A DNA stretch of 64,000 nt from Piscinibacter aquaticus. GTDB taxonomy: Bacteria; Pseudomonadota; Gammaproteobacteria; Burkholderiales; Burkholderiaceae_C. Position 1 is the first letter of the stretch; the number at the start of each line of letters is the position of its first letter. Shown piece by piece: positions 52,844 to 64,000 of the stretch. Where the stretch lies: NCBI GenBank assembly GCA_007994965.1, contig VOPW01000001.1:1860001-1924000 (forward strand). The letters are read 5' to 3'. A program made the position numbers and the translations under genes. The notes below the pieces were generated by a model. It searched no databases, was not told the DNA's origin, and worked only from the letters and a program-made list of their open reading frames with translations.

Positions 52844-54144
52844 CTATCCGCCCGACTTGCGCTCCCATGACAGCTGCACGAGCGGCTGTCCGGGCAGGCC
52901 GATCACGCGCGCGTCGAGTCCGAGGCCCGGCACGAACACCAGTTGCCCACCGCTGTAGACCAGCGGGCCGTCGCGCTCCCAGGCCGGCACGGCCTGCGCC
53001 CTGGTACTGCTTCTTCAAGCTGCGCGGCGGGCGGCCGATGCCGGCTGGTACTGCTCGCCGCCGCTTCGCTCGCGGAGCTCGAGCTGCGCCAGCCAGGGCC
53101 AGCGGCACGCCGCCTTCGCGCACTCGGACCGCGCGCAAGGCGCCGCCCCAGCCGGGCAAGGGATAGCGCCCGGCGCGCCGGATGCTCAGCCGGGTGCTGC
53201 GTGCCTCCGAAGATGGTTCCTTGCCGGCGTCATCGCACCAACACAGGCGCCCGCGATAGAGCCGCAGCGAACCGCCCTGCTCCTTCCAGACTGCCTGCTT
53301 GATCCGGGAAGCTCGTCCGAGAGGCGTAACACGAGGCTGGCCGGCGCGGCACGCCCCAGTTGCGCTGCGAGCCAGTGGCGCAGCGCGTTGGTCCGCCGCG
53401 CCTCGCTCAAGCCCAGCCACGGTTCGATGGCCAGCCCGCGTTCGTCGATCAGCGGCTTCAGGTCCAGTGTCGCCAGCTCGCCGAGGCAGGCCGCGGCCTG
53501 CTGCGCCCAGGCGGCGGAAGCTGCCAGTGCGGCCTCCGCCTGGGGGAACGCCTGCTCGAGCGCCGGCCAAACCTGCAAGCGCAAGCGATTGCGGGCGAAG
53601 CGTGCATCGGCATTGCTGTCGTCCTCGATATGGCGCAGCCGGTGGCGGCGAACATAGGCGGCGATGCCCTGCGGCTCGCGATCGAGCCAGGGTCGCGACC
53701 AGCAGATGCCATCGCGCTCGATCTCTCGCGGCATGGCCGCGAGACCCGCCACCCCGCCGCCGCGCAAGGCCTGGATGAGGAAGGTTTCGGCACTGGTCGC
53801 GCCGGTGGTGCGCCAGCAGCACGGCCTCGGCCCCTCCTCCCGCGCCATCTGCGCGAGCGACCGGTAGCGTTGCTGCCGCGCCCACGCTTCGATGCTGAGG
53901 CCTGTCGAGGGTCGAGCGGCGGGCGTGCCACGCGCAAGGTCACGGCAAATCGCTTCTGCCATCGGGCGATCTGCGCTTCGCAGAAGGCGACCCAGTCGTC
54001 GGCGTGCGCGCTCAGGCCGTGGTGCACGTGGAGGGCGACCACCTCGACGCCCAGCGGCGCCGAGACAACCAGCGTGGCATGAAGCAGCGCCGTGGAATCG
54101 CGGCCGCCGCTCCAGGCGACGGCGATGCGGCGCGCGGGCTTCAC
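52844..54144 (-). CDS. tilS: tRNA(Ile)-lysidine synthase
   Basis: Modifies C34 of the tRNA-Ile CAU anticodon to lysidine so that it reads AUA. The PP-loop motif [15 protein letters not shown] at the N-terminus binds [17 protein letters not shown] and the later [19 protein letters not shown] stretch are characteristic TilS motifs. The C-terminal substrate-binding region ends [17 protein letters not shown]...ERKSGG. I propose a GTG start at 54144, 20 bp after the accA stop, giving [14 protein letters not shown]; no ATG is available nearby. At least three single-base errors break the frame (near 53890, 53310 and 53080-53000). It lies between accA and lysC as usual in Burkholderiales. Confidence 0.9.
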
Positions 54145-54164
54145 GGCAGCAGCCAGGAGGGCGC

Positions 54165-55137
54165 TCAGCGCTCCTTGCTGTCGGTGAAGCGGCCGTAGGC
54201 CTGCAACCGCTCGTAGCGGCGCTGCAGCAGTTCCTTGGGCTTCAGGTCGCTGACTGGCGCAGCGCATCGTTGAGCGCGCGCTTGAGGAACGAGGCCATCT
54301 GCTTCGTGTCGCGATGCGCGCCACCGACGAAGGCTCGTTGACGATCTTGTCGACCAGTTGGAGTGCCTTCAGGCGATGCGCCGTGACGCCCAGCGCCTCG
54401 GCGGCATCCGACGCGCGCTCGGCCGTCTTCCACAGAATGGAGGCGCAGCCCTCGGGCGAGATCACCGAGTAGATCGAGTACTGCAGCATCAGCGTCTGGT
54501 CGCCCACGCTGATGGCCAGCGCGCCACCGGAGCCGCCCTCGCCGATGATCGTGCAGATGATCGGCACCTCGAGCTGTGCCATCTCGAAGATGTTGCGGCC
54601 GATCGCCTCCGACTGGCCGCGCTCCTCCGCTCCGATGCCCGGATACGCACCCGGCGTGTCGACGAAGGTGAAGACCGGAAGGCCGAACTTCTCGGCCAGC
54701 TTCATCAGGCGCAAGGCCTTGCGGTACCCCTCGGGGCGGGACATGCCGAAGTTGCGCGCGGCGCGCTCCTTCGTGTCTCGGCCCTTCTGATGGCCGAGCA
54801 CCATGCAGGGCTGGCCGTTGAAGCGCGCCAGGCCGCCGACGATGGAGAGGTCGTCAGCGTAGTGGCGGTCGCCGTGCAGTTCCTGGAAGTCGGTGAAGAT
54901 CTCCGCGACGTAATCCAGCGTGTACGGACGCTGCGGATGCCGCGCGATCTGCGTCACCTGCCAGGGTGTCAGGTTCGCGTAGATGTCCTTGGTGAGTTGC
55001 AGGCTCTTCTTGCTCAGCCGGTCGATCTCTTCCGAGATGTCGACCGCCGATTCGCTCTGCACGTAGCGCAGTTCCTCGATCTTCGATTCGAGTTCGGCAA
55101 CCGGCTGCTCGAATTCCAGGAAGTGGCGTTTGCTCAT
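54165..55137 (-). CDS. accA: Acetyl-CoA carboxylase carboxyltransferase subunit alpha
   Basis: Transfers the carboxyl group from biotin to acetyl-CoA, supplying malonyl-CoA for fatty acids and also for the neighbouring polyketide line. The N-terminus [20 protein letters not shown] and the motifs [44 protein letters not shown] and [11 protein letters not shown] are diagnostic. The C-terminus [17 protein letters not shown] gives the expected length of about 323 residues once two compensating frame changes near 54335 and 54252 are repaired. Uncorrected, the sequence falsely fuses accA to tilS in one frame. ATG 55137 is supported by homology; AGGA lies about 7 bp upstream. Confidence 0.95.
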
Positions 55138-55191
55138 GAATGGATGTCCTCCGCAGTGTTCCGCGTTCGCGCGGCGCGTCCCTGCGACGGG

Positions 55192-55839
55192 TCAGTAGTC
55201 TACCGGCAGCGGATCCAGGCTCCGCCAGAGTGCCGGTGGCCACGGAACGGTACGGTGCCCAGGCCTCTCCGACCTCGCGGGCCTCCGCGCGCGACACCGG
55301 CTCGCCGCTGAAGTAATTGACGCTGATGCCCTTGAGCAGGCCGAGGTCGTCCAGCGGCAGCACGTTCGGGCGCATCAGGTGGAAGATCAGGAACATCTCG
55401 GCGGTCCAGCGGCCGATGCCGCGGATGGCGACCAGCTCGTCGATGATCGCCTCGTCGTCCATCTGCTGCCACTGGCGCACGTGCACCGCGCCGGACTCGA
55501 AGTGCTGGGCGAGGTCGAACAGGTACTCGACCTTGCGCGCCGACAGGCCCGCGGCCCGAGCCGCCTCGGTGCTCAGCGCCAGCAGCGACGCCGGCCTGAG
55601 CCGGTTCGCCGGCTCCGGCATCAGCGCCGCGAAACGCTCCCATACTGATTGCGCCGCCTTCACCGAGATCTGCTGGCCGACGATCAGGCGTGCCAGGGTG
55701 GTGAAGGCGTCGCCACGGCTCTGCAGCCGACCTTCGCCGAACTGCGGGATCAGCTTGCGCATCACGCGGTCGCGACGGGCCAGATGCCGGCACGCGTCAT
55801 CCCAGTAGTCGGGGTCGTCCCCGCCTTGCCCGGCGCCAC
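55192..55839 (-). CDS. alkA: DNA-3-methyladenine glycosylase II (HhH-GPD family)
   Basis: Base-excision repair glycosylase removing alkylated purines. The core reads LARLIVGQQISVKAAQSVW, then the helix-hairpin-helix LVAIRGIGRWTAEMFLIFHL and the catalytic Asp region LPLDDLGLLKG, which match the short proteobacterial AlkA/Mag form of about 215 residues. It ends LWRSLDPLPVDY. The frame near the start (PDYWDDACRHLARRDRVM) lacks an in-frame start codon; restoring one G in the G run near 55820 joins it to GTG 55839, 4 bp after the cysS stop. A second break lies near 55225. The gene sits between cysS and accA as in many Burkholderiales. Confidence 0.85.
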
Positions 55840-55843
55840 GGAG

Positions 55844-57224
<1,381 letters not shown>

Positions 57225-57402
57225 GGGCCGGTTCGGCGGAAGATTCCAGGGGAGTCGGGCGGCACACCGGGCGACGGAGGCCACGGCCCCACACCGAGCG
57301 CGGACAGGGGCTGAACTAGAATCGAATCAGTATAGCGGGCCTGTCCGGGCGTCGAATCCGCTTGCGTCCTCGTCAATTCGCACCTGCCCGCTTCGTCGCC
57401 GC
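57225..57402. other. Divergent intergenic region cysS / TPR gene
   Basis: 178 bp without a gene. It should carry promoters for both directions. On the minus strand TATACT (57329-57334) with TTCGAC 16 bp upstream (57351-57356) is a reasonable sigma-70 promoter for cysS with a leader of about 100 nt. No convincing promoter is seen for the plus-strand TPR-ppiA-ppiB set, although TATAGC at 57331 could be a -10 element. A CTAGAATCGAATCAGTATAG segment lies between. Confidence 0.35.
57329..57356 (-). promoter_or_regulatory. Candidate sigma-70 promoter of cysS
   Basis: The -10 hexamer TATACT (five of six consensus bases) is preceded at 16 bp by TTCGAC as a weak -35. Read on the minus strand toward cysS. 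Position is suitable but unproven. Confidence 0.35.
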
Positions 57403-57920
57403 ATGAGGTCTTCCCGCCACTGGCTTCTGTGCCTCGCGCTCTTGGTGAGCTCGGCCCATGCCTCCGACACGGCGGAGGTGGTGCGGCTCCAGGCCTCGGG
57501 CCAGTTCGTGGCGGCGATGGATCTCGCCCGCCGGCACATTGCAGCCCAGCCGAAGGACGCGGCGATGCGCTTCCAGCTCGGCGTGATGCTGGCCGAATCG
57601 GGCGCCGCCGGCGAAGCCCGCGAGCTCTTCGAGCGGCTGACGCAGGATTACCCGGAGCTGCCGGAGCCCTACAACAATCTGGCGGCGCTGAAGGCGGCCA
57701 GCGGCGACTACGAAGGCGCCAAGGGCGCCTCGAGCAGGCTCTGCGCGCCAACCCGATGCTCGCCACCGCGCACGAGAATCTCGGCGACGTGCTGATCCAG
57801 CTCGCGCTGCGCTCGTACGCACGCGCCCGCCAGCTCGACCCCGCCGGAGGCTCCGCGCAGACCAAGCTGGTGCTGGTGCGCCAGCTGGTGCAATCGATGC
57901 CCGCCCCGAACTCTCGATGA
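57403..57920 (+). CDS. Exported tetratricopeptide-repeat protein
   Basis: About 172 residues after repair. The N-terminus [20 protein letters not shown] is a signal peptide with a likely cleavage after AHA. The rest is TPR-like helix pairs: [60 protein letters not shown] and [20 protein letters not shown]. One C is missing from a C run near 57727 (AKGALEQAL is restored with it). The gene is placed just before the periplasmic cyclophilin, the usual Burkholderiales arrangement, so a role in periplasmic protein assembly or scaffolding is likely but unproven. Its stop overlaps an ATG in the leader of the next gene (ATGA at 57917), but the real next start is 57947. Confidence 0.85.
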
Positions 57921-57932
57921 CACGCCATCCGC

Positions 57933-57939
57933 AAAGGAG
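57933..57939 (+). promoter_or_regulatory. Strong ribosome-binding site of periplasmic cyclophilin
   Basis: AAAGGAG lies 8 bp before ATG 57947. This decides the start at 57947 ([16 protein letters not shown]) over the in-frame ATG 57917. Confidence 0.75.
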
Positions 57940-57946
57940 TAGATCC

Positions 57947-58516
57947 ATGACCGTGCTTCGCATCCCCACCGCGCTGTTTGCCGCCGCGCTCGCGCTCGGC
58001 GCTCATTCGCTGGCGCAGGCCCAGACCGTCAAGTTCGCCACCACCGCCGGCGACATCGTCGTCGAGCTCGATGCCGCCAAGGCGCCGAAGACGGTGGCCA
58101 ATTTCGTCGACTACGTGAAGGCCGGCCACTACGACGGCACGGTGTTCCACCGCGTCATCCCCAACTTCATGATCCAGGGCGGCGGCATGACGGCCGACAT
58201 GAAGGAGAAGCCCACGCGGGCACCGATCCCACTGGAGAGCGGCAACGGCCTGGACAACGTGCGCGGCACCATCGCGATGGCGCGCACGATGGATCCGAAC
58301 TCGGCCACCGCGCAGTTCTTCATCAACGTGACCGACAACGGCTTCCTCAACAAGGCGCAATCGCGCGACGGCAACGGCTATGCCGTGTTCGGCAAGGTCG
58401 TCGCCGGCATGGACGTGGTCGACAAGATCCGCGCCGTTCCCACCGGCACCAAGGGCATGCACCGCGACGTGCCGCTGCAGCCGGTCACCATCAACAAGGC
58501 CACCGTGGAGAAGTGA
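57947..58516 (+). CDS. ppiA: Periplasmic peptidyl-prolyl cis-trans isomerase, cyclophilin type
   Basis: Cyclophilin of about 189 residues with a Sec signal peptide ([20 protein letters not shown], cleavage likely after AQA). The fold motifs [37 protein letters not shown] and [16 protein letters not shown] hold the catalytic Arg (FHR) and Phe/Gln/Phe pocket residues. It accelerates proline isomerisation of exported proteins. The frame is intact, and the start is fixed by the strong ribosome-binding site. It is followed 1 bp later by a cytoplasmic paralogue. Confidence 0.93.
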   Translation: MTVLRIPTALFAAALALGAHSLAQAQTVKFATTAGDIVVELDAAKAPKTVANFVDYVKAGHYDGTVFHRVIPNFMIQGGGMTADMKEKPTRAPIPLESGNGLDNVRGTIAMARTMDPNSATAQFFINVTDNGFLNKAQSRDGNGYAVFGKVVAGMDVVDKIRAVPTGTKGMHRDVPLQPVTINKATVEK

Positions 58517-58517
58517 G

Positions 58518-59016
58518 ATGAGCATCAAGGTTCAACTGCAGACGAGCAAGGGCGACATCACCCTCGAACTCGACGACGCCAAGGCGCCCGTCACCGTGGC
58601 CAACTTCGTGGAGTACGTGAAGGCCGGCCACTACGACGGCACGGTGTTTCACCGCGTCATCCCCGGGTTCATGATCCAGGGCGGCGGCTTCGAGCACGGC
58701 ATGCGCCAGAAGGCGACGCGCACCGATCCAGAACGAGTCGTCCAATGGCCTGACCAACGACCGCTACACGATCGCGATGGCCCGCACCTCGGCGCCGCAT
58801 TCGGCGAGCGCGCAGTTCTTCATCAACGCCACCGACAACGGCTTCCTCAACAAGGCGCAGGCGCAGGACGGCTGGGGCTACGCCGTGTTCGGCAAGGTCA
58901 GTGCCGGCACCGAGGTGGTCGATGCGATCGAGCGCGTCAAGACCGGTCGCAGCGGCGGCCACGGCGACGTGCCGCTGGAAGACGTGACGATCACCCGCGC
59001 CACGGTCATCGACTGA
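58518..59016 (+). CDS. ppiB: Cytoplasmic peptidyl-prolyl cis-trans isomerase, cyclophilin type
   Basis: About 166 residues, no signal peptide. [59 protein letters not shown] and [17 protein letters not shown] match PpiB. It is closely similar to the preceding gene, so the pair is a tandem duplication specialised for two compartments. ATG 58518 comes one base after the ppiA stop. One frame change near 58730, just before the QNESSNG segment, is a sequence error. Confidence 0.93.
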
Positions 59017-59033
59017 GGACGCATCGCCCGCCA

Positions 59034-59819
59034 ATGCCGCCGCCACCCGCCCTGCCGACCTTCTGGGAATTCGAGGCGCCGGACGACTGGACGGCGATCG
59101 ACTTCATCAGCGATCTCCACTTGTCGAGCGCGACGCCGCGCACCTTCGAGGTCTGGGCCGGCTACATGCGCGGCACGACGGCTTCGGCGGTGGTCATCCT
59201 TGGTGACCTGTTCGAGGTGTGGGTGGGCGACGACGCACGGCACGAGGGCTTCGAGGCCCGCTGCGTCGATGTTCTCGCCGACACTGCCGCCCACCGGGTG
59301 GTAGCCTTCGCCTGCGGGAACCGGGACTTCCTGGTCGGCGGGGAAATGCTGCGCGACTGTGGCGTGCGTGCGCTGTCCGACCCGACCGTGCTGGTCGGAT
59401 TCGGCGAGCGACTCTTGCTCTCGCACGGCGACGCACTGTGTCTGGACGATCACGAGTACCAGCAGTTCCGCAGCATGGTCCGTTCGCCCGCTTGGCAGCG
59501 CGACTTCCTCGCGAAGCCGCTGCACGAGCGGCAGGCCATCGTCCGCTCGATGCGCGATCAGAGCGAGCAGCGCAAGCGCTCGACGGCGCCCGAAGATTGG
59601 GTCGACATCGACAAGGCCACCGCCGTGCGCTGGATGCACGAGGCCCACACGCCCACGCTGATCCACGGCCACACGCACCGACCGGCGCACGAGGTGCTGG
59701 CGCCGGGCTACATGCGCGAGGTGCTCAGCGACTGGGACTGCGACGGCCCGGGCACACCGCGCGCCGAGGTGCTGCGCCTGCGTGGCGGCGGCCTCACGCG
59801 CATCGCCCTGGCGCCATGA
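59034..59819 (+). CDS. lpxH: UDP-2,3-diacylglucosamine diphosphatase
   Basis: A 261-residue metallophosphoesterase of lipid A synthesis that hydrolyses UDP-2,3-diacylglucosamine to lipid X and UMP at the inner membrane surface. Metal-binding motifs are all present: [30 protein letters not shown] and HGHTHRPA. The frame is intact. ATG 59034 lies 17 bp after the ppiB stop. The gene is evidence for a Gram-negative envelope. Confidence 0.95.
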   Translation: MPPPPALPTFWEFEAPDDWTAIDFISDLHLSSATPRTFEVWAGYMRGTTASAVVILGDLFEVWVGDDARHEGFEARCVDVLADTAAHRVVAFACGNRDFLVGGEMLRDCGVRALSDPTVLVGFGERLLLSHGDALCLDDHEYQQFRSMVRSPAWQRDFLAKPLHERQAIVRSMRDQSEQRKRSTAPEDWVDIDKATAVRWMHEAHTPTLIHGHTHRPAHEVLAPGYMREVLSDWDCDGPGTPRAEVLRLRGGGLTRIALAP

Positions 59820-60592
59820 TTGCCGGCTGGTGGCGGCGCCAGCGCGAGGCCCGCACGCTCGCGCGGCGCTCGATCCCGGATGCGCTCTGGGCGCTCACGC
59901 TGGCCCGCTTTCCCTTCATTGCCCGACGCAACGCTGACGACCTTCAACGCCTGCGTGAACTCGCCACGCTGTTCCTTGCCGACAAGGAGTTCGCCGGCAT
60001 GCAGGGCCTGGAGGTGGACGACGGCATGGCCGTGGCGATCGCGGCGCAGGCCTGCCTGCCGATCCTGCGCCTCGGTCTGCCCGCCTACGATGGCTTCAAG
60101 GGCATCGTCGTCCACCCCGACATCGTCGTCGCGCGCCGCGAGGTCATGGACGAGGACGGCGTCGTGCACGAATACGACGAGGAACTGTCGGGCGAAGCCA
60201 TGGAGGGCGGCCCCGTGATGCTCTCGTGGCGCGACGTGGCCGAGGCAGGCGACAGCGCCGCCTGGGGCTACAACGTGGTCGTTCATGAGTTCGCGCATGT
60301 GCTCGACATGCGCGACGGCGCGGCCGACGGCGTGCCCTTGCTGGCCGACCGGACTGCCCGTGCTGCTTGGCTTGGGGTTCTGGAGCCGGCGTGGGAAGCG
60401 TTCTGCGCGAGCGTCGATGCGGGCGAGGAAACGCTGATCGATCCGTACGGCGCCGAAGCCATCGACGAATTCTTCGCCGTGGCCTCGGAGCTCTTCTTCG
60501 TCGATCCGGTGGCGATGCGCCGGGAGCATCGCCAGCTCTACGAACTCCTGGCCAGCTACTACCGCCAGGACCCCGCCGCCGACCCCGCCTGA
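59816..60592 (+). CDS. mtfA: MtfA-type zinc peptidase (DUF980/M90)
   Basis: A 258-residue cytosolic metallopeptidase. The HExxH motif is seen in [16 protein letters not shown], and the downstream [11 protein letters not shown] supplies the third zinc ligand (Glu). In E. coli the homologue binds the repressor Mlc and so affects glucose phosphotransferase control; the role here is not known. Start ATG overlaps the lpxH stop (ATGA). The frame is intact. It converges with clpA, with only 4 bp between stops. Confidence 0.92.
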   Translation: MIAGWWRRQREARTLARRSIPDALWALTLARFPFIARRNADDLQRLRELATLFLADKEFAGMQGLEVDDGMAVAIAAQACLPILRLGLPAYDGFKGIVVHPDIVVARREVMDEDGVVHEYDEELSGEAMEGGPVMLSWRDVAEAGDSAAWGYNVVVHEFAHVLDMRDGAADGVPLLADRTARAAWLGVLEPAWEAFCASVDAGEETLIDPYGAEAIDEFFAVASELFFVDPVAMRREHRQLYELLASYYRQDPAADPA

Positions 60593-60596
60593 AGCA

Positions 60597-60603
<7 letters not shown>
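60586..60603. terminator. Small hairpin between convergent mtfA and clpA
   Basis: CGCCTGA and TCAGGCG form a 7-bp stem around a 4-nt loop and span both stop codons. It may serve as a weak bidirectional terminator. There is no T-tract on either side. Confidence 0.4.
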
Positions 60604-62895
<2,292 letters not shown>

Positions 62896-62899
<4 letters not shown>

Positions 62900-63252
62900 G
62901 CGGCCTCCATAATGCACTGCAACGGGTGACCACCGCGACGCGCGGCAGCCAGCACCAGTTCTACCTTGGTCGCGGCCACGTCCTTGGTATAGACGCCGCA
63001 GACACCTCGACCCTCATGGTGAATCTTCAGCATGATCTGGGTCGCGGTTTCGAGGTCGCGCTTGAAATACTCCTGCAGCACCATGACGACGAACTCCATC
63101 GGCGTGTAGTCGTCATTGAGCATCACCACCTGATACATGCGGGGTGGCTGGGTACGCTGCGTCTTGCGCTCGGCGACGACCGAGCCTTGCCCGTCATCGG
63201 GCACACCTCCGCCCGGGGGCACCGGAGGCTGCGGCGGAGTTTCGTCGGGCAT
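62896..63252 (-). CDS. clpS: ClpS adaptor of the Clp protease
   Basis: A 118-residue adaptor that delivers N-degron substrates to ClpA. A flexible N-terminus ([11 protein letters not shown]) precedes the core [22 protein letters not shown], where [10 protein letters not shown] holds the N-degron pocket residues, and [18 protein letters not shown]. The frame is intact. It is encoded directly upstream of clpA, which it overlaps by 4 bp. Confidence 0.95.
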
Positions 63253-63403
63253 GAATCCATTCTATCGAGTTGACCGCGGACCCGGTCACTCGGCTGGATA
63301 TTGCGCCATCGAGGCGGATCACAAGTTCTCGAAGTGACATGCCCGAGGCACGCATTTTCGCGCACGCGGGCAATGTGCCCGTGGCAAGTCTTGCGCAGCT
63401 TCC

Positions 63404-63433
63404 TTGACACGCCATTGAATCGCGTTTGAGAAT
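63404..63433 (+). promoter_or_regulatory. Candidate promoter of the cold-shock gene
   Basis: A perfect -35 TTGACA at 63404-63409 is followed after 18 bp by GAGAAT (63428-63433) as a weak -10. The predicted leader before ATG 63459 would be about 20 nt, too short for the long cold-sensing leader of E. coli cspA. The rest of the 206-bp gap between clpS and this gene shows nothing else I can assign. Confidence 0.5.
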
Positions 63434-63458
63434 TCCGGACTCGTTCCAGGAGAGCAAC

Positions 63459-63707
63459 ATGCCGATCGGCACCGTGAAATGGTTCAACGACGCCAAGGGC
63501 TTCGGGTTCATCGAACCCGAGGGCGGTGGCGACGACGTCTTTGCCCATTTCTCCGCCATCCAGATGGAGGGCTTCCGCACCCTCAAGCAAGGCAGCCGGG
63601 TGAGCTACGAGCTGGTTCAGGGGCCCAAGGGCCAACTGGCCCAGAACATTCAGCCAGTGGCTGGTGTCGAGCGGCGCGCCGCCGACACGCTGGAGTCCGA
63701 GCGCTGA
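63459..63707 (+). CDS. Cold-shock domain protein with C-terminal extension
   Basis: An 82-residue CspA-family nucleic-acid-binding protein. The RNP1 motif KGFGFIEP and RNP2 motif [10 protein letters not shown] are intact, following the start [12 protein letters not shown]. The extension after QNIQPV (about 15 residues) is longer than in E. coli CspA. ATG 63459 is chosen because AGGAGA lies 5 bp upstream; an in-frame ATG at 63426 has no such site. The protein probably melts RNA structure in the cold or serves as a general RNA chaperone. A strong terminator follows. Confidence 0.92.
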   Translation: MPIGTVKWFNDAKGFGFIEPEGGGDDVFAHFSAIQMEGFRTLKQGSRVSYELVQGPKGQLAQNIQPVAGVERRAADTLESER

Positions 63708-63728
63708 GCGCACCGTCTCCGTCAAGCA

Positions 63729-63753
63729 AAAGGGCCCGCAGCGCGGGCCCTTT
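63729..63753. terminator. Bidirectional rho-independent terminator between csp and icd
   Basis: An 11-bp stem, AAAGGGCCCGC paired with GCGGGCCCTTT, closes a 3-nt loop. T residues follow on the plus strand (TTTGTCTTTG) and A-rich sequence precedes, so it can work for both converging genes. Confidence 0.85.
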
Positions 63754-63787
63754 GTCTTTGGGCAGGGCTCGGGGCCCTGCCCGCCGC

Positions 63788-64000
63788 TTACATGTGGTCG
63801 ATCATCACGGCCGAAGCCCGAGCACGACACCTGCGTCGCGCCTTCCATCAGGCGGGCGAAGTCGTACGTGACCTTCTTCGAGGCAATCGCCTTCTCCATC
63901 GAGCTGATGATCAGGTCGGCCGCTTCCGTCCAGCCCATGTGGCGCAGCATCATCTCGGCCGAGAGGATCTCCGAGCCCGGGTTCACGTAGTCCTTGCCGG
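63788..64000 (-). CDS. icd: NADP-dependent isocitrate dehydrogenase, C-terminal part
   Basis: Only the last 70 or so residues lie in the window; the N-terminus is beyond the right edge. The stretch [20 protein letters not shown] is the conserved nucleotide-binding region of NADP-IDH, and the end reads SCSGFG...VMIDHM. One frame change near 63815, right before the final codons, is best explained as a sequence error; uncorrected, the frame runs on through the terminator. TCA-cycle enzyme converting isocitrate to 2-oxoglutarate. Confidence 0.9.

Noticed and set aside
53458-55137. Apparent accA-tilS fusion protein
   Set aside because: The accA C-terminus [17 protein letters not shown] with its stop is present in another frame; the fusion is an indel artefact.

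Overview
The window is high-GC DNA from a betaproteobacterium, most likely Burkholderiales (Rubrivivax/Leptothrix/Roseateles or Comamonadaceae type). The assignment rests on the housekeeping gene order cysS-alkA-accA-tilS-lysC-tRNA-Ser, TPR protein-ppiA-ppiB-lpxH-mtfA, and clpA/clpS-csp-icd, and on the protein sequences. No species can be named from the sequence alone.

Left edge to 51.2 kb: after the 3' end of a dienelactone-hydrolase-like gene (1-674, plus strand), one minus-strand operon of about 50 kb runs from 51161 down to 691. In transcription order it encodes a type II thioesterase; five cis-AT type I polyketide synthases of one module each (PKS1 KS-AT-KR-ACP; PKS2 KS-AT-DH-ER-KR-ACP; PKS3 KS-AT-cMT-ACP; PKS4 KS-AT-DH-cMT-ER-KR-ACP; PKS5 KS-AT-DH-cMT-KR-ACP); two tandem EamA/DMT-family membrane transporters; PKS6 (KS-AT-DH-ER-KR-ACP); a dimodular NRPS (TubC-C-A-PCP-C-A-PCP); a monomodular NRPS (TubC-C-A-PCP); and two alpha/beta hydrolases. 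Neighbouring genes are 2-22 bp apart or overlap by about 4 bp. If the line is collinear, it builds a largely reduced, multiply C-methylated acyl chain and extends it with three amino acids (Gly, unknown, probably Gly). I recognise no known product. The line has no loading domain and no integrated thioesterase or reductase, so priming and release must involve something else: host acyl donors at the start, and the hydrolases or the type II thioesterase at the end.

Right part, 51.3-64 kb: ordinary core genes. tRNA-Ser(GCU) with a hairpin terminator lies directly upstream of the operon. Then come lysC, tilS, accA, alkA and cysS (minus strand), a TPR lipoprotein-like or periplasmic protein, two cyclophilins, lpxH and mtfA (plus), clpA and clpS (minus), a cold-shock protein (plus), and the 3' end of icd (minus, cut by the window edge).

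An important caveat for any user: most long genes, including essential ones (lysC, tilS, accA, cysS, clpA), change reading frame about once per 0.7-1 kb. Where the missing base can be worked out, it is usually one base of a short C or G run. I treat this as assembly error and annotate whole genes across the breaks as CDS, not as pseudogenes.
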